Positions 1 through 8,790 of a DNA stretch of 64,000 nt are shown here, in pieces. How positions within the stretch are numbered: position 1 is the first letter of the stretch; each line of letters opens with the position of its first letter. The notes under the pieces were generated by a model, which saw only the letters and a list, made by a program, of their open reading frames with translations, was not told where the DNA came from and did no database searches. The DNA lies in NCBI GenBank assembly GCA_943788635.1, contig CALSRA010000011.1:1-64000 (forward strand). The letters are read 5' to 3'. The stretch is from an uncultured Alphaproteobacteria bacterium. GTDB taxonomy: Bacteria > Pseudomonadota > Alphaproteobacteria > UBA8366 > GCA-2717185. Both the position numbers and the translations under genes were made by a program.

Positions 1-321
1 TCGGAAAACAACAAGGCGTATCTATTCCTGATGGACTACCCGAACCGGCGCCGGATTAAAGTCTGGGGCCACGCCCGCGTCGTCGAGGACGACCCGGACC
101 TGCTCGCGAGCGTCGCCGGTGCCGATACCCGGAACCGGGCCGAGCACGTCATCGTCTTCGATATCACGGGCTGGGACGTCAACTGCCCGCAATACATCAC
201 GCCGCGCTTCACCGCTGAAGACATGGACAACGCCGTGCAGCCGCTGAAGCAGCGCATCGCGGCACTGGAAGCACGTCTTTCACGCCACGCCCGACCCGAC
301 GACCCCGAAACCATCGCCTGA
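1..321 (+). CDS. Pyridoxamine 5'-phosphate oxidase-like flavin protein (C-terminal part)
   Basis: Only the last 106 codons lie in the window; the frame is open from base 1 to the TGA at 319. The visible protein begins SENNKAYLFLMDY, then RRRIKVWGHARVVEDD, and ends in a helix around RIAALEARL. The strand with K-V-W-G-x-A-R-V is typical of the FMN-binding split-barrel (pyridoxamine-phosphate-oxidase-like) family. Family members bind FMN and act on varied substrates, so no specific reaction can be assigned. The next gene starts 27 bases downstream on the same strand and could be co-transcribed. The family call is a recognition from motif and fold pattern, not from a search. Confidence 0.75.
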   Translation, partial: SENNKAYLFLMDYPNRRRIKVWGHARVVEDDPDLLASVAGADTRNRAEHVIVFDITGWDVNCPQYITPRFTAEDMDNAVQPLKQRIAALEARLSRHARPDDPETIA

Positions 322-348
322 AAACACGGCAACCCGAAAGGAAAGCAG

Positions 349-1327
349 ATGTATCCGCAATCATTCCAGAACATTCGACGGCCGGTCCTGTCGCTCATCG
401 CGGCGGCTGGTCTGGGGATAGCCACCGCAATCAGCGCCCCGGCATTCGCCGAGGATCGCCCGGCCGCAACGGTTCAGCACAAGACCGTGGAGGTCGACGG
501 CTTGAAAATTTTCTATCGCGAAGCCGGCCCCAAGGACGCACCGACACTCCTGCTGCTGCACGGTTTTCCGACATCTTCCCAGATGTTCCGCAACCTGATC
601 CCGGCGCTGGCCGACCGGTTTCATCTGATTGCCCCGGACTATCCCGGCTTCGGCAACAGCGACGCGCCCGGTGTCGCGGAATTCGACTATACCTTCGACA
701 ATCTGGCCAAAATAATCGATCGCTTCACCCAGCGGATCGGGCTGGACCGATACAGTCTATATGTCATGGATTACGGCGCCCCGGTGGGCTTCCGGCTGGG
801 CCAGCGCGCACCCGGAAAGGGTCAACGCCCTGATCGTCCAGAACGGCAATGCCTATGATGAAGGATTGCTGAAATTCTGGGATCCGTTCCGCAGCTACTG
901 GAAGGAACGAACCGAAGCCAACGCCAAGCCGCTAAAGGCCTTCCTGAACCTGGAAGCCACCCGCTGGCAATACACGCACGGGACGCGCAACCCGGAATCC
1001 ATCAGTCCGGATACCTGGACGGTCGATCAGTACTTCCAGGACCGGCCCGGCAACAAGGCGATCCAGTTGCAGCTGTTCTATGATTACGGCTCCAATCCGC
1101 CACTCTACCCCCATTGGCAGGCGTATTTTCGCGAACATCAGCCGCCGACACTGATCGTATGGGGCCGCAACGACTACATTTTCCCGGCCGAGGGGGCGCA
1201 TCCCTACGCCCGTGACCTGAAGAATGTGGAACTGCATCTTCTCGATACCGGGCATTTCGCCCTCGAAGAAGATGGCGATGTGATCGCCGACCATATCCGG
1301 CGTTTTCTGGACACCAACGGTTCGTGA
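349..1327 (+). CDS. Secreted alpha/beta hydrolase (haloalkane-dehalogenase-like fold), frame interrupted
   Basis: The first segment opens with a signal peptide (about residues 1-34, ending SAPAFA) and continues with [10 protein letters not shown] (oxyanion-hole HG) and DYPGFGNSD, as in epoxide hydrolase/dehalogenase relatives. After [12 protein letters not shown] (nucleophile elbow; Asp is the likely nucleophile) the frame breaks near base 797. The protein continues in the next frame with [28 protein letters not shown] (acid) and DTGHFALEE (catalytic His) to the TGA at 1325. Removing one G from a GGG run at about 795-799 restores a continuous protein of about 325 residues. That is why I treat the break as an indel rather than gene decay. 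The substrate is unknown. Confidence 0.8.
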
Positions 1328-1393
1328 ACCAACCTTGCGGGAGGCGGCGGCGCGCCGCTGCCTTTCGCAATTTCGTCCGCCTTCCGAAGATTC

Positions 1394-1411
1394 CCCCGCG
1401 CGCGGGGTTTT
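1394..1411 (+). terminator. Probable intrinsic terminator after the hydrolase
   Basis: A GC palindrome, CCCCG-CGCG-CGGGG, is followed at once by TTTTAT on the plus strand. It lies 67 bases after the hydrolase stop and abuts the stop codon of the convergent nitronate monooxygenase gene, so it would end rightward transcripts between the two. Confidence 0.5.
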
Positions 1412-2378
1412 ATGGTTTCAGAAACGCCTTGGCCCCGCCGAGCAGATCTTCCGCCTGACGGACGGTACGATTGACAATCTTCTCCGCGGATTCGCTGCCC
1501 CGAACCATATCAACGCCCTCCCCGACGATCACGGCCGCAATATCCGTATCCCCTTCGGCCGCAGCCTCGGCATACCGCACTTCTTCCTGCGCCGCATTCT
1601 GTTGCAAGGTGTCGGTATCGCCGATCCAGCGGTCGGAATAGGCATTGCGCAGGGTCCGAAGATTCCATTGCGCCGGCCAATCCTTCCCGCGTGCGATGTC
1701 GAAGACCGAACTGCGGACCGTATTATCACCCGCCCCTGCAACCGCCGCCTTCTTGGCATTGGGATGGGATAGCGCCTCGCGACTGGCGAAGAACGCTGTG
1801 CCACACAGCACCGCGGAAGCACCCAGCATCAGGGCCGCCGCAAGCCCGCGTCCATCGGCGATACCGCCAGCGGCAACCACCGGAATGTTGCCGCCGATCG
1901 CATCGACCACCGCCGGCACCAGCGGCAAGGTCGCACGCTGGCTGCCGTGACCACCGGCCTCGGTGCCCTGCGCCACGACAATTTCAGCGCCATCAGCAAC
2001 CGCTTCGAGTGCCTGGGCAACCGTTTGCACCTGCACGATCAGCGTCGCGCCGGACGCGTCAATCTTGCTGCGATACTGGCGGAAACTGCCGAATGACAGG
2101 AACAATGCCCGCGGCGCATGATCGAGCGCGAGGTCCAGCAATTCCGGCTGACTGTCCAGCGACCAGCCAATGAAACCGACCCCCACGCGGGCATTACCGG
2201 CCGCCGCCAGTTCCCGGGCCAGCCAGTCCCGCTCCCCATAACCACCGCCGATAATGCCGAACCCACCGGCATTGCTGACTGCCGCCGCGAGCGCGCCGCC
2301 GGCAACACCAGCCATGGGCGCCAGCAATACAGGGTGTTCGATATCGAGCATTTCGGTGACGGCGGTGCGGATCGTCAT
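1410..2378 (-). CDS. Nitronate monooxygenase / 2-nitropropane dioxygenase family flavin enzyme
   Basis: This 322-residue TIM-barrel flavoprotein would oxidise nitronates with FMN and O2, or act as an NAD(P)H flavin oxidoreductase in some family members. The N-terminus has PVLLAPMAGVAGGALAAAVS, typical of the family's FMN-binding first strand. AQGTEAGGHGS near residue 140 carries the conserved catalytic His, and VAAGGIADGRGLAAALMLGA near residue 168 is the phosphate-binding loop. The length is usual for the family. It stands alone on the minus strand between convergent and divergent neighbours. The true substrate could be a nitroalkane or another small nucleophilic compound; this cannot be told from sequence. 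Confidence 0.85.
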   Translation of the reverse strand: MTIRTAVTEMLDIEHPVLLAPMAGVAGGALAAAVSNAGGFGIIGGGYGERDWLARELAAAGNARVGVGFIGWSLDSQPELLDLALDHAPRALFLSFGSFRQYRSKIDASGATLIVQVQTVAQALEAVADGAEIVVAQGTEAGGHGSQRATLPLVPAVVDAIGGNIPVVAAGGIADGRGLAAALMLGASAVLCGTAFFASREALSHPNAKKAAVAGAGDNTVRSSVFDIARGKDWPAQWNLRTLRNAYSDRWIGDTDTLQQNAAQEEVRYAEAAAEGDTDIAAVIVGEGVDMVRGSESAEKIVNRTVRQAEDLLGGAKAFLKP

Positions 2379-2550
2379 GGACCGGTCTTCCCATTAAACT
2401 GGACGGGGACCTGATATTGGCACACGTCTCTGCGAAATGAACAGTGAATACATGTCTTGATCTGTCCGTCGCCGCCCGCTATGGCTCTGGTTTTTATACG
2501 TATAAGTGATCGGTGCAGCACCGTACCGGTTTTGAAAGGCGTCCGGTTCC

Positions 2551-4065
2551 GTGCCAAAACAATATTTGAACGACATCCTGAATGCGCGCGTCTATGACGT
2601 CGCGCGGGAAACCCCGCTGGACGAAGCCAGCTCGCTGTCACAGCGAATGGGCAATACCGTGCTGATCAAGCGGGAAGACCTGCAGCCTGTCTTTTCCTTC
2701 AAGCTGCGCGGCGCCTATAACAAGATGATGAGCCTGACAGCCTCCGAACGCCAGACCGGCGTCATCGCGGCATCCGCCGGCAATCACGCACAGGGCGTGG
2801 CCCTTGCCGCACAACGACTGAGTATTCCCGCAACCATCGTCATGCCGCGCACCACGCCGGAAATCAAGGTCCAGGCGGTCGACAAGCTGAAGGCCAGGAT
2901 CGTCCTGCATGGCGATGATTACCAGGACGCCTATCTTCACGCGCTGGAGATTGCCGAAGCGAAAGGGCTGACCTTCGTGCATCCCTATGACGACCCGCAC
3001 ACCATTGCCGGGCAGGGTACGGTAGGCATGGAAATTCTGCGGCAATACACCGGTGACATCGAAGCGATTTTCGTTCCCGTCGGTGGCGGTGGGTTGATTG
3101 CCGGGATCGCCGCCTATGTGAAGGCATTGCGACCGGAGATAAAGGTCATCGGCGTCGAACCGGTCGATGCTGCTTCGATGACGCGGTCGCTCGAAAAAGG
3201 TCGCCGCGTGACGCTGGACGAGGTCGGCATTTTCGCCGATGGCGTCGCCGTCCGGCAGGTCGGCAAGGAAACCTTCCGCCTGGCCCGCAAGCTGGTCGAT
3301 GGCATGGTAACGGTCAGCGTCGACGAGATCTGTGCGGCCATCAAGGACCTGTTCGAAGATACCCGCAGCATCGCCGAACCGGCTGGTGCCCTGGCCGTCG
3401 CCGGGATGAAGAAATATGCCGCCGAACACGGATTGCAGGGCAAAACGCTGGTCGCAATCAACAGTGGCGCCAACGTGAACTTCGACCGGTTGCGCCATAT
3501 TTCCGAACGCGCGGAACTGGGCGAAAACCGTGAATCCCTGTTTGCTGTAACGATCCCCGAACGGCCCGGCAGCTTTCGCAAGTTCTGCAGTATTCTGGGC
3601 AAACGATCGGTGACGGAATTCAACTACCGATACGCCGACAATTCCGACGCGCAGATTTTTGTCGGCGTCCGGTTGAATGGTGGCGAAACCGAGAAAGCAA
3701 CGATCCTGGCCGCCCTGGACAAGGGTGGTTATGCCGTCACCGACCTGACCGATAACGATACGGCCAAACTGCATGTGCGCTACATGGTCGGCGGCAGCCC
3801 CCGGGAGCTTGAAAACGAAGTCCTGTACCGTTTCCAGTTTCCGGAACGACCCGGCGCCCTGCTGAATTTCCTGACAGAGCTTGGCGGACGCTGGAACATC
3901 AGCCTGTTCCACTACCGCAATCACGGCGCCGCGTTTGGCCGGGTTCTATGCGGCATGCAGGTGCCGAAATCGGATATGCCGGATTTCAGAAAGTTTCTTG
4001 CGGCGACCGGCTATAACCACTGGCCGGAAACAGAGAACCCCGTATATCGGACATTTCTGCAATAG
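2551..4065 (+). CDS. ilvA: Threonine ammonia-lyase (threonine deaminase), biosynthetic type
   Basis: It converts L-threonine to 2-oxobutanoate and ammonia, the first step of isoleucine synthesis, in the cytoplasm with PLP. The 504-residue protein has the PLP lysine in FSFKLRGAYNK (Lys at about 51), SAGNHAQGVA near 78 and the phosphate-binding loop VPVGGGGLIAGIAAY near 177. The C-terminal third carries two ACT-like regulatory segments (TIPERPGSFRKFCSIL and FPERPGALLNFLTEL), as in feedback-inhibited biosynthetic enzymes. The start is a GTG with GAAAGGCG upstream; no better ATG exists. It is probably monocistronic. The partner aminotransferase ilvE lies at 41852. Confidence 0.93.
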   Translation: MPKQYLNDILNARVYDVARETPLDEASSLSQRMGNTVLIKREDLQPVFSFKLRGAYNKMMSLTASERQTGVIAASAGNHAQGVALAAQRLSIPATIVMPRTTPEIKVQAVDKLKARIVLHGDDYQDAYLHALEIAEAKGLTFVHPYDDPHTIAGQGTVGMEILRQYTGDIEAIFVPVGGGGLIAGIAAYVKALRPEIKVIGVEPVDAASMTRSLEKGRRVTLDEVGIFADGVAVRQVGKETFRLARKLVDGMVTVSVDEICAAIKDLFEDTRSIAEPAGALAVAGMKKYAAEHGLQGKTLVAINSGANVNFDRLRHISERAELGENRESLFAVTIPERPGSFRKFCSILGKRSVTEFNYRYADNSDAQIFVGVRLNGGETEKATILAALDKGGYAVTDLTDNDTAKLHVRYMVGGSPRELENEVLYRFQFPERPGALLNFLTELGGRWNISLFHYRNHGAAFGRVLCGMQVPKSDMPDFRKFLAATGYNHWPETENPVYRTFLQ

Positions 4066-4091
4066 CCGTCGGCGCTAACTTTGCCGACGGC
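4065..4091. terminator. Symmetrical hairpin between convergent ilvA and PAS gene
   Basis: A 9-bp perfect stem GCCGTCGGC / GCCGACGGC with an 8-9 base loop lies between two converging genes and includes the end of ilvA. Neither side has a clear U-tract, so it is a weak bidirectional terminator or mRNA 3'-end stabiliser rather than a classic intrinsic terminator. Confidence 0.4.
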
Positions 4092-4101
4092 GCTGCCGGC
4101 A

Positions 4102-4662
4102 TCAGGCAATTTTAAGCGACAATACTTCCATTGCCGATGCATTGCGCGGGTCGATCAACGCGTCATCCAGTTCCGGCATGTCGGAGTAATCCGTCATCGT
4201 CGAACACAGGATCATATCCGGCGTTTCGCGGTCCCGCCCCATGGGCAGCATCAGACGGGCATCCGTTTTTTCGTATCCCAGCGAATAGCCGGTCCGTTCC
4301 GTGATGTAGACCGGTGCCTTCAGCCGGTATGGCAGCATATAGGCGCGGATCAGATATGCCCCGTAGTCAGGCGTCTTTGCATCTTCAACAAAACGCCCGT
4401 CCTGCGGCGAACTGAAACGGGCAGACATCGTCGTACCGACCACCCGGTAGCGGAACTTCGGACCCGGCGACACAATATCCACCAGCCCGATAATCGGCAG
4501 CAGTCGCGGTATGTCCACCGGGTCAAAATCCGCCCGCGACGGCATGCGATTTGACCCTTTGATCTTTTCCCAATACGCGAACAGTTCCCGATGCTCATCG
4601 AAACGCAGTCCCGCCTGCATATAGTCCGCAGGCAATACTTCAACCTTTTCCGGCTCTTTCAT
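4102..4662 (-). CDS. PAS-domain protein of the PAS_5 type, unknown signal
   Basis: About 186 residues starting at MKEPEKVEVL. The open frame extends upstream to 4932, but that extension is Arg/Ser-rich and does not look coded; another ATG at 4695 is possible. The core ELFAYWEKIKGSNRMPSRADFDPVDIPRLLP followed by I-I-G-L-V-D, then FRYRVVGTTMSARF, is the hallmark of small alphaproteobacterial PAS_5 proteins: a W-x2-x-R-G/N-x-MPSRxDxDP start, then a PAS fold. They have no output domain and their role is unknown; they may sense small ligands. It is a single-gene unit with a long AT-rich upstream region. Confidence 0.75.
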   Translation of the reverse strand: MKEPEKVEVLPADYMQAGLRFDEHRELFAYWEKIKGSNRMPSRADFDPVDIPRLLPIIGLVDIVSPGPKFRYRVVGTTMSARFSSPQDGRFVEDAKTPDYGAYLIRAYMLPYRLKAPVYITERTGYSLGYEKTDARLMLPMGRDRETPDMILCSTMTDYSDMPELDDALIDPRNASAMEVLSLKIA

Positions 4663-5354
4663 GTATTCTCGATTCCCATTTGGGCCTCGATTCATGGCGT
4701 CTTTACCCCGAATAATGGGACGACATCCGAATATCGGCTGTTCGCCTGTCAATCGTCCGTCCCGTTCTGCGTCAGCAAGGCTCAACGTCGAACCTGCCCG
4801 CAGAATCGGGCCATTTTCCGGAAAAGTTGTGGCATCATTTCGACAAAGCGATCTCACGCTGCGAATACCGGATCGCAAAATACTCCCCGCCATTCCGCTT
4901 CGTCGTGAAATTTCCGTTTCCATTCCATGCACAACAATTGTTAAGACGCGATACTAGGCCCCACCCCAAAATCTTGTCAGCACCACTACTAGCAATAATC
5001 GCGCCACGACGTTTTATATTTTTATTACAATTACTTGCGATAAATTCGATTGCGTAGCCCAACGCATTCAAACACAAGTTGTAAATATTTCCGACACTTT
5101 ATCGGCGCCAATTCCCCCGCACATCTTTCCCGGGGCATCCTTTCGTTATATATTTCAACCTTTTACCACTTCATTTTTTACTGGTGAACAAAGTGTAAAG
5201 AATCCTGACAGGACCAGATTACAGGCCCCCTGTCAGCCAGCGAGCATCCAGTGGCCCGCATGCAAGGCCTGACCAATGCAATGACGCCCGAAAATTTAAA
5301 ATAATGCGCTATGCTATGCCCTGCCGCAGTTTGCATCGATGGAGGAAATCCCAA
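4663..5354. other. Long AT-rich intergenic region
   Basis: About 690 bases lie between two divergent genes with no convincing coding frame. From about 4960 to 5215 the base composition is much more A/T-rich than the surrounding DNA, with runs such as TTTTATATTTTTATTACAA. It must hold the promoters for the leftward PAS gene and the rightward dehydrogenase gene. A weak inverted pair is visible near 5207-5237 (CCTGACAGGA and CCCCCTGTCAG). I see no RNA gene I could defend. Confidence 0.45.
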
Positions 5355-6273
5355 ATGGCCGTTACACCGCAATCCGACTACAGCACCGTCGTCATCGGCC
5401 TTGGGTCGATGGGAAATGGCATGGCGGAATCGCTATTACGGGTAGGGCTGCGGGTATGGGGATTCGACGTCGACCCCGGGCGCGAAGCGGCCCTGCGCAC
5501 CAAAGGCGCCCTCACGGCCCCCCGCGATGAAGCCGTCGCACAGGCCGATACCGTCCTGTGCGTTGTCGTCAACGCGGCACAGACCGAAGATGTCCTCTTC
5601 GGTGAGAACGGGATCGCCGACAAGATGATGGCCGGCGCGGTCTTCGTGTCCTGCGCGACTGTCGCCCCGGAATTTGCCCGGACGATGGCGGCGCGGCTTG
5701 CCGAAATGGGAATCGACTATCTGGATGCGCCGATGAGCGGCGGTTCCGTGCGCGCCGCCGAAGGGAAACTTTCGATGATGGCTTCCGGCAAACCGGATGC
5801 ATTCGACCGCGCGGCACCAGCACTGGAGGCCGTCACGGAGGACCCTGTTCCGGCTGGGCGATGAACCCGGCACCGGATCCGCACTAAAGGTCGTCAACCA
5901 GATGCTGGCCGGCATTCACATAGCTGCTGCTGCAGAAGCCGTGACCTTTGGCATCTCGCAGGGCATTGCGCCGGCAACGGTTCTGGACGTTATTTCGAAA
6001 TGCGCCGGCACGTCCTGGATGTTCGAAAACCGGGTGCCGCATATCGTGGATGGCGACTACACACCGCATTCCGCCGTCGACATTTTCGTCAAGGACCTGG
6101 GCATCGTCGGCGACGTCGCCCACAAGGCGAAATTCTCCGCCCCCCTGACCGCCACTGCACTACAACAATTCGTTGCTGCCAGCGGCGCCGGGTTTGGTCG
6201 TGAGGATGATTCCGCCGTCGCCAAGATCTATGCCCGCAACGCCGGTCTTAAACTTCCCGGCGATAAAATCTAG
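5355..6273 (+). CDS. NAD-dependent beta-hydroxyacid dehydrogenase (L-threonate dehydrogenase-like), frame interrupted
   Basis: This would oxidise a short hydroxyacid with NAD+. It starts at ATG 5355 behind GGAGGAAAT. The N-terminal Rossmann motif VIGLGSMGNGMAESLL is followed by DAPMSGGSVRAAEGKLS, the family substrate loop. The frame breaks near 5841-5845 after EAVTED. The second half resumes as LFRLGDEPGTGSALKVVNQMLAG, with the catalytic Lys of KVVNQ, and runs to the TAG at 6271. Reading GACCTG instead of GACCCTG gives a continuous protein of about 305 residues, the normal size. Closest by pattern to threonate and related dehydrogenases; the substrate is inferred only from the family. Confidence 0.8.
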
Positions 6274-7121
6274 ATCAGGTGCTTACGGAAAAATGCCGCC
6301 AACGGATCGTAGGACGCGTTTGACGAACGCGTGGCCTGATCAATATAGACCACATCGATTTCGCCGCCGGCCTTGCGGTAATTGGCGGCGAAGCGTTCCG
6401 GCTCGTTGAGATCGAGAGGTGAATCCGGGTCGCGGTAGTCATGCACCGGATCAGGCCGCCCCTGAATCCACATCGCGGGCGGGGTCTCCACCGCCTCACC
6501 GCGTTCCAGCGCCAGCATCGGATTGCCCTCGATCATATTTGCTTCCGATTGCCAGTAGACGTCATGCTTTTCCGGAATCGTACCAACCCAGGCCGCCGGC
6601 GGATTACTCGCCCGCTGCCGTATCGCATGATTGTAGCGCGAGATCGGATTGATGACCGGCCAGGTCATACCGACACAGCGTACTCGCGCATCCACCCCGG
6701 CAGCGCCGACATTCAGCGCGGCATAACGCGGGTCTTCCGGACGCATAGCAGCCAGCATCGCCAGATGGCCCCCACTGGACTGACCGGTAATGCCGACACG
6801 TGCAGCATCCAGGTTCAATTCACCGGCACGGGCCTTCAGCCAACGGATCGCGGCATTAATATCCGCCACCGACGACGGGTAACCATCCGCAGCCTGACGG
6901 AAATCCAGCGCTGCCACCGCCAGCCCCGCATTGGCCAGAACCTCATCGCGGTCATTGCAGCCGGACAGGTCGCCATTCGTCCACGCACCGCCATGCAGAT
7001 CAACAACCACCGGAAACAGACCCGCGCCCACCGGCCGGAACAGCCGCAGCGCCAGGCCATGTCCGCCGTGACGAATGTACTCGAAATCCTCAACAGTGAA
7101 ATTCAACGTATCCGTCACCAT
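6270..7121 (-). CDS. Alpha/beta hydrolase, carboxylesterase/acetylesterase type
   Basis: This 283-residue cytoplasmic hydrolase has the oxyanion-hole motif DLHGGAW (about residue 40) and nucleophile elbow GITGQSSGGHLAM (Ser at about 113), as in the HSL and BD-FAE esterases. The region near 220 with PPAMWIQGRPDPVHDYRDPD holds the likely acid. The expected catalytic histidine near the C-terminus is not obvious: the stretch reads VVYIDQATRSSNASYDPLA. It therefore may have changed chemistry, or the His may lie elsewhere (for example in PVHDY). It converges on the dehydrogenase gene with a 4-base overlap. The substrate is unknown. Confidence 0.75.
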   Translation of the reverse strand: MVTDTLNFTVEDFEYIRHGGHGLALRLFRPVGAGLFPVVVDLHGGAWTNGDLSGCNDRDEVLANAGLAVAALDFRQAADGYPSSVADINAAIRWLKARAGELNLDAARVGITGQSSGGHLAMLAAMRPEDPRYAALNVGAAGVDARVRCVGMTWPVINPISRYNHAIRQRASNPPAAWVGTIPEKHDVYWQSEANMIEGNPMLALERGEAVETPPAMWIQGRPDPVHDYRDPDSPLDLNEPERFAANYRKAGGEIDVVYIDQATRSSNASYDPLAAFFRKHLI

Positions 7122-7204
7122 TGCATGTTCCTCCCCGCAACAGGCGCAATTATCCGTTGCAGGAATTGTGCGCCCGAATAGGCGATGCGGTCAATTGCGT
7201 CCGG

Positions 7205-8071
7205 CTAACCAAGCTTACCGACATGCTCAACGCTGTCGGTAAGCCCGGCGCCCGGATGATCCACCGCCCATTCAGCAAGCTGGCCCTGCAGCCAGTCGCA
7301 GGCTTCATCGACGGAATCCGTGACATGAAACAGCGTCAGGTCATCGATATCGATCGTGCCGTATTCCGCCATCGGCTCGAATTCCATGATATTCCGCCAG
7401 TATTTCGACCCGAACAGCAGTAGCGGTAATTTACGGCGCAGCTTGCCAGTCTGTACCAGCGTCAGGATTTCCATGAATTCATCAATCGTGCCGAAACCAC
7501 CCGGCATGACCACGGCCGCCTTCGCCATATAAACGAGCCAGAATTTACGCATGAAGAAATAGTGGAACTCGAATGCCAATCCGTCGGTGATGTATTCATT
7601 CGGGTATTGCTCGAAGGGGAGCGAGATGTTCATGCCCAGCGTACTGCCGCCGGCTTCCGCCGCCCCCCGGTTGGCCGCTTCCATAATACCCGGCCCGCCC
7701 CCGGTGACGACGGAGAAGCGGTGCCCGATATCCCCCTGGCTTCGCGCCATCGCGGCGGCCCATTTCGTCAAACGGTACGAAATTTCGCGCGCGGCCTCGT
7801 AATATTGTGACATTTCCAGCAGCCGCTCGGCTTTTGCAATCGCGCGGTCATCGGTTCCTTGCGCCGCCTTCAGTTCGGCAAGGCCGGCTTCCGCTTTCTC
7901 GCGCGACAGGGTGCGGGCGGAGCCAAAGAAAACAATCGTGTCCTCGATACCGGCTTCGCGCAGCCGTTTCTGCGGTTCCAGGTATTCGGCCATGATTCGC
8001 ATGACCCGACCGTCCCGGCTGTCGATGAAATCAGCGTTCTTGTAGGCTTCGACTGGCATATGGCGTGGCAT
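7205..8071 (-). CDS. LOG family protein (TIGR00730-type nucleotide phosphoribohydrolase)
   Basis: A 288-residue Rossmann-like protein. It carries VVTGGGPGIMEAANRGA near 130 and PGGFGTIDEFMEIL near 207, the paired motifs that define the LOG (formerly lysine-decarboxylase-like) family. Family members hydrolyse nucleoside 5'-monophosphates such as cytokinin riboside monophosphates; many bacterial ones may act on nucleotide by-products. The N-terminal extension before VFFGSARTLSR is longer than in minimal LOG proteins, as in the larger bacterial subgroup. There is no clear operon partner; the next gene on this strand begins 664 bases upstream. Confidence 0.85.
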   Translation of the reverse strand: MPRHMPVEAYKNADFIDSRDGRVMRIMAEYLEPQKRLREAGIEDTIVFFGSARTLSREKAEAGLAELKAAQGTDDRAIAKAERLLEMSQYYEAAREISYRLTKWAAAMARSQGDIGHRFSVVTGGGPGIMEAANRGAAEAGGSTLGMNISLPFEQYPNEYITDGLAFEFHYFFMRKFWLVYMAKAAVVMPGGFGTIDEFMEILTLVQTGKLRRKLPLLLFGSKYWRNIMEFEPMAEYGTIDIDDLTLFHVTDSVDEACDWLQGQLAEWAVDHPGAGLTDSVEHVGKLG

Positions 8072-8144
8072 GAAAGGGGGTACTCCTGGTGTTTAGCGTA
8101 TGTGCCGTGGCGGGGACCAGGCGTGCCGGAAAGCGTCCCCAGAC

Positions 8145-8735
8145 CTAAGGCGCGTCCCAGCCCGGCGGGTAGATTGAATCCGTTTTCCGCGACCCCGCAC
8201 GCGACCCGAACCCGGCCGTTTGTGGCGTCCCACCCTGCATCTCGACAATTTCGGCACGCAGCCAGTCTGGGTCATCAATTTCGACGGGCGCAAATACGGA
8301 TGAAAACGGGCCAAACTTGCCCTGAATCTGAACTTTGATGGACCCGTCGGGTTGCAATGTCGCCCGCCACGGACCGAGCGACGGCAGGTCATAACCGTCA
8401 TAAACGCCGGGACCGGTACGCACGATATCCTTGGTCGCAACCATGCCCGGCGTCACTTGCATAACGAACAGATGCGTATAGGGCGTCACCAGATAGGCAC
8501 GGCCTGCTTCGAACCGGTATTTTGCCCCGTTGAACGCCAGGGTGTAGACGCCGTCTATTGGCAGCGGCTCGCCTGGCGGCACTTCGGATTTATCCGGCAG
8601 AAGCGCCCGCATCTGCGCATCGGCCGTCGAAATGGATACGCAGGATACGATCAGCAACCCCAGCGCTACCCAAAAACCGCGCAGGCATCGTGCAAAACAT
8701 GGACTGCCATACGGTGCATTTCTAAATCCCGTCAT
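8145..8735 (-). CDS. Secreted protein of unknown function
   Basis: 196 residues with an N-terminal signal peptide: a hydrophobic core FWVALGLLIVSCVSI, with cleavage expected after STADA. The mature part is about 155 residues, rich in beta-type patches (VYTLAFNGAKYRFEAGRAYLV, GPWRATLQPDGSIKVQIQGKF), suggesting a small beta-barrel or lipocalin-like export protein. I do not recognise a family. It is divergent from the caspase-SUMF1 gene with only about 55 bases between their likely starts, so they may share a regulatory region and possibly a function. Confidence 0.65.
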   Translation of the reverse strand: MTGFRNAPYGSPCFARCLRGFWVALGLLIVSCVSISTADAQMRALLPDKSEVPPGEPLPIDGVYTLAFNGAKYRFEAGRAYLVTPYTHLFVMQVTPGMVATKDIVRTGPGVYDGYDLPSLGPWRATLQPDGSIKVQIQGKFGPFSSVFAPVEIDDPDWLRAEIVEMQGGTPQTAGFGSRAGSRKTDSIYPPGWDAP

Positions 8736-8790
8736 ACGTATATATTACACCAATATCAGATGCCCTGATAACGGATATGCGGAAACCGAA

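Noticed and set aside
2638-3924. 428-residue open frame on the minus strand
   Set aside because: It is the antisense shadow of ilvA; it has no motif, and the plus frame is a certain gene.
4663-4932. N-terminal extension of the PAS protein
   Set aside because: The added 90 residues are low-complexity Arg/Ser-rich without likeness to the family; internal starts fit better.
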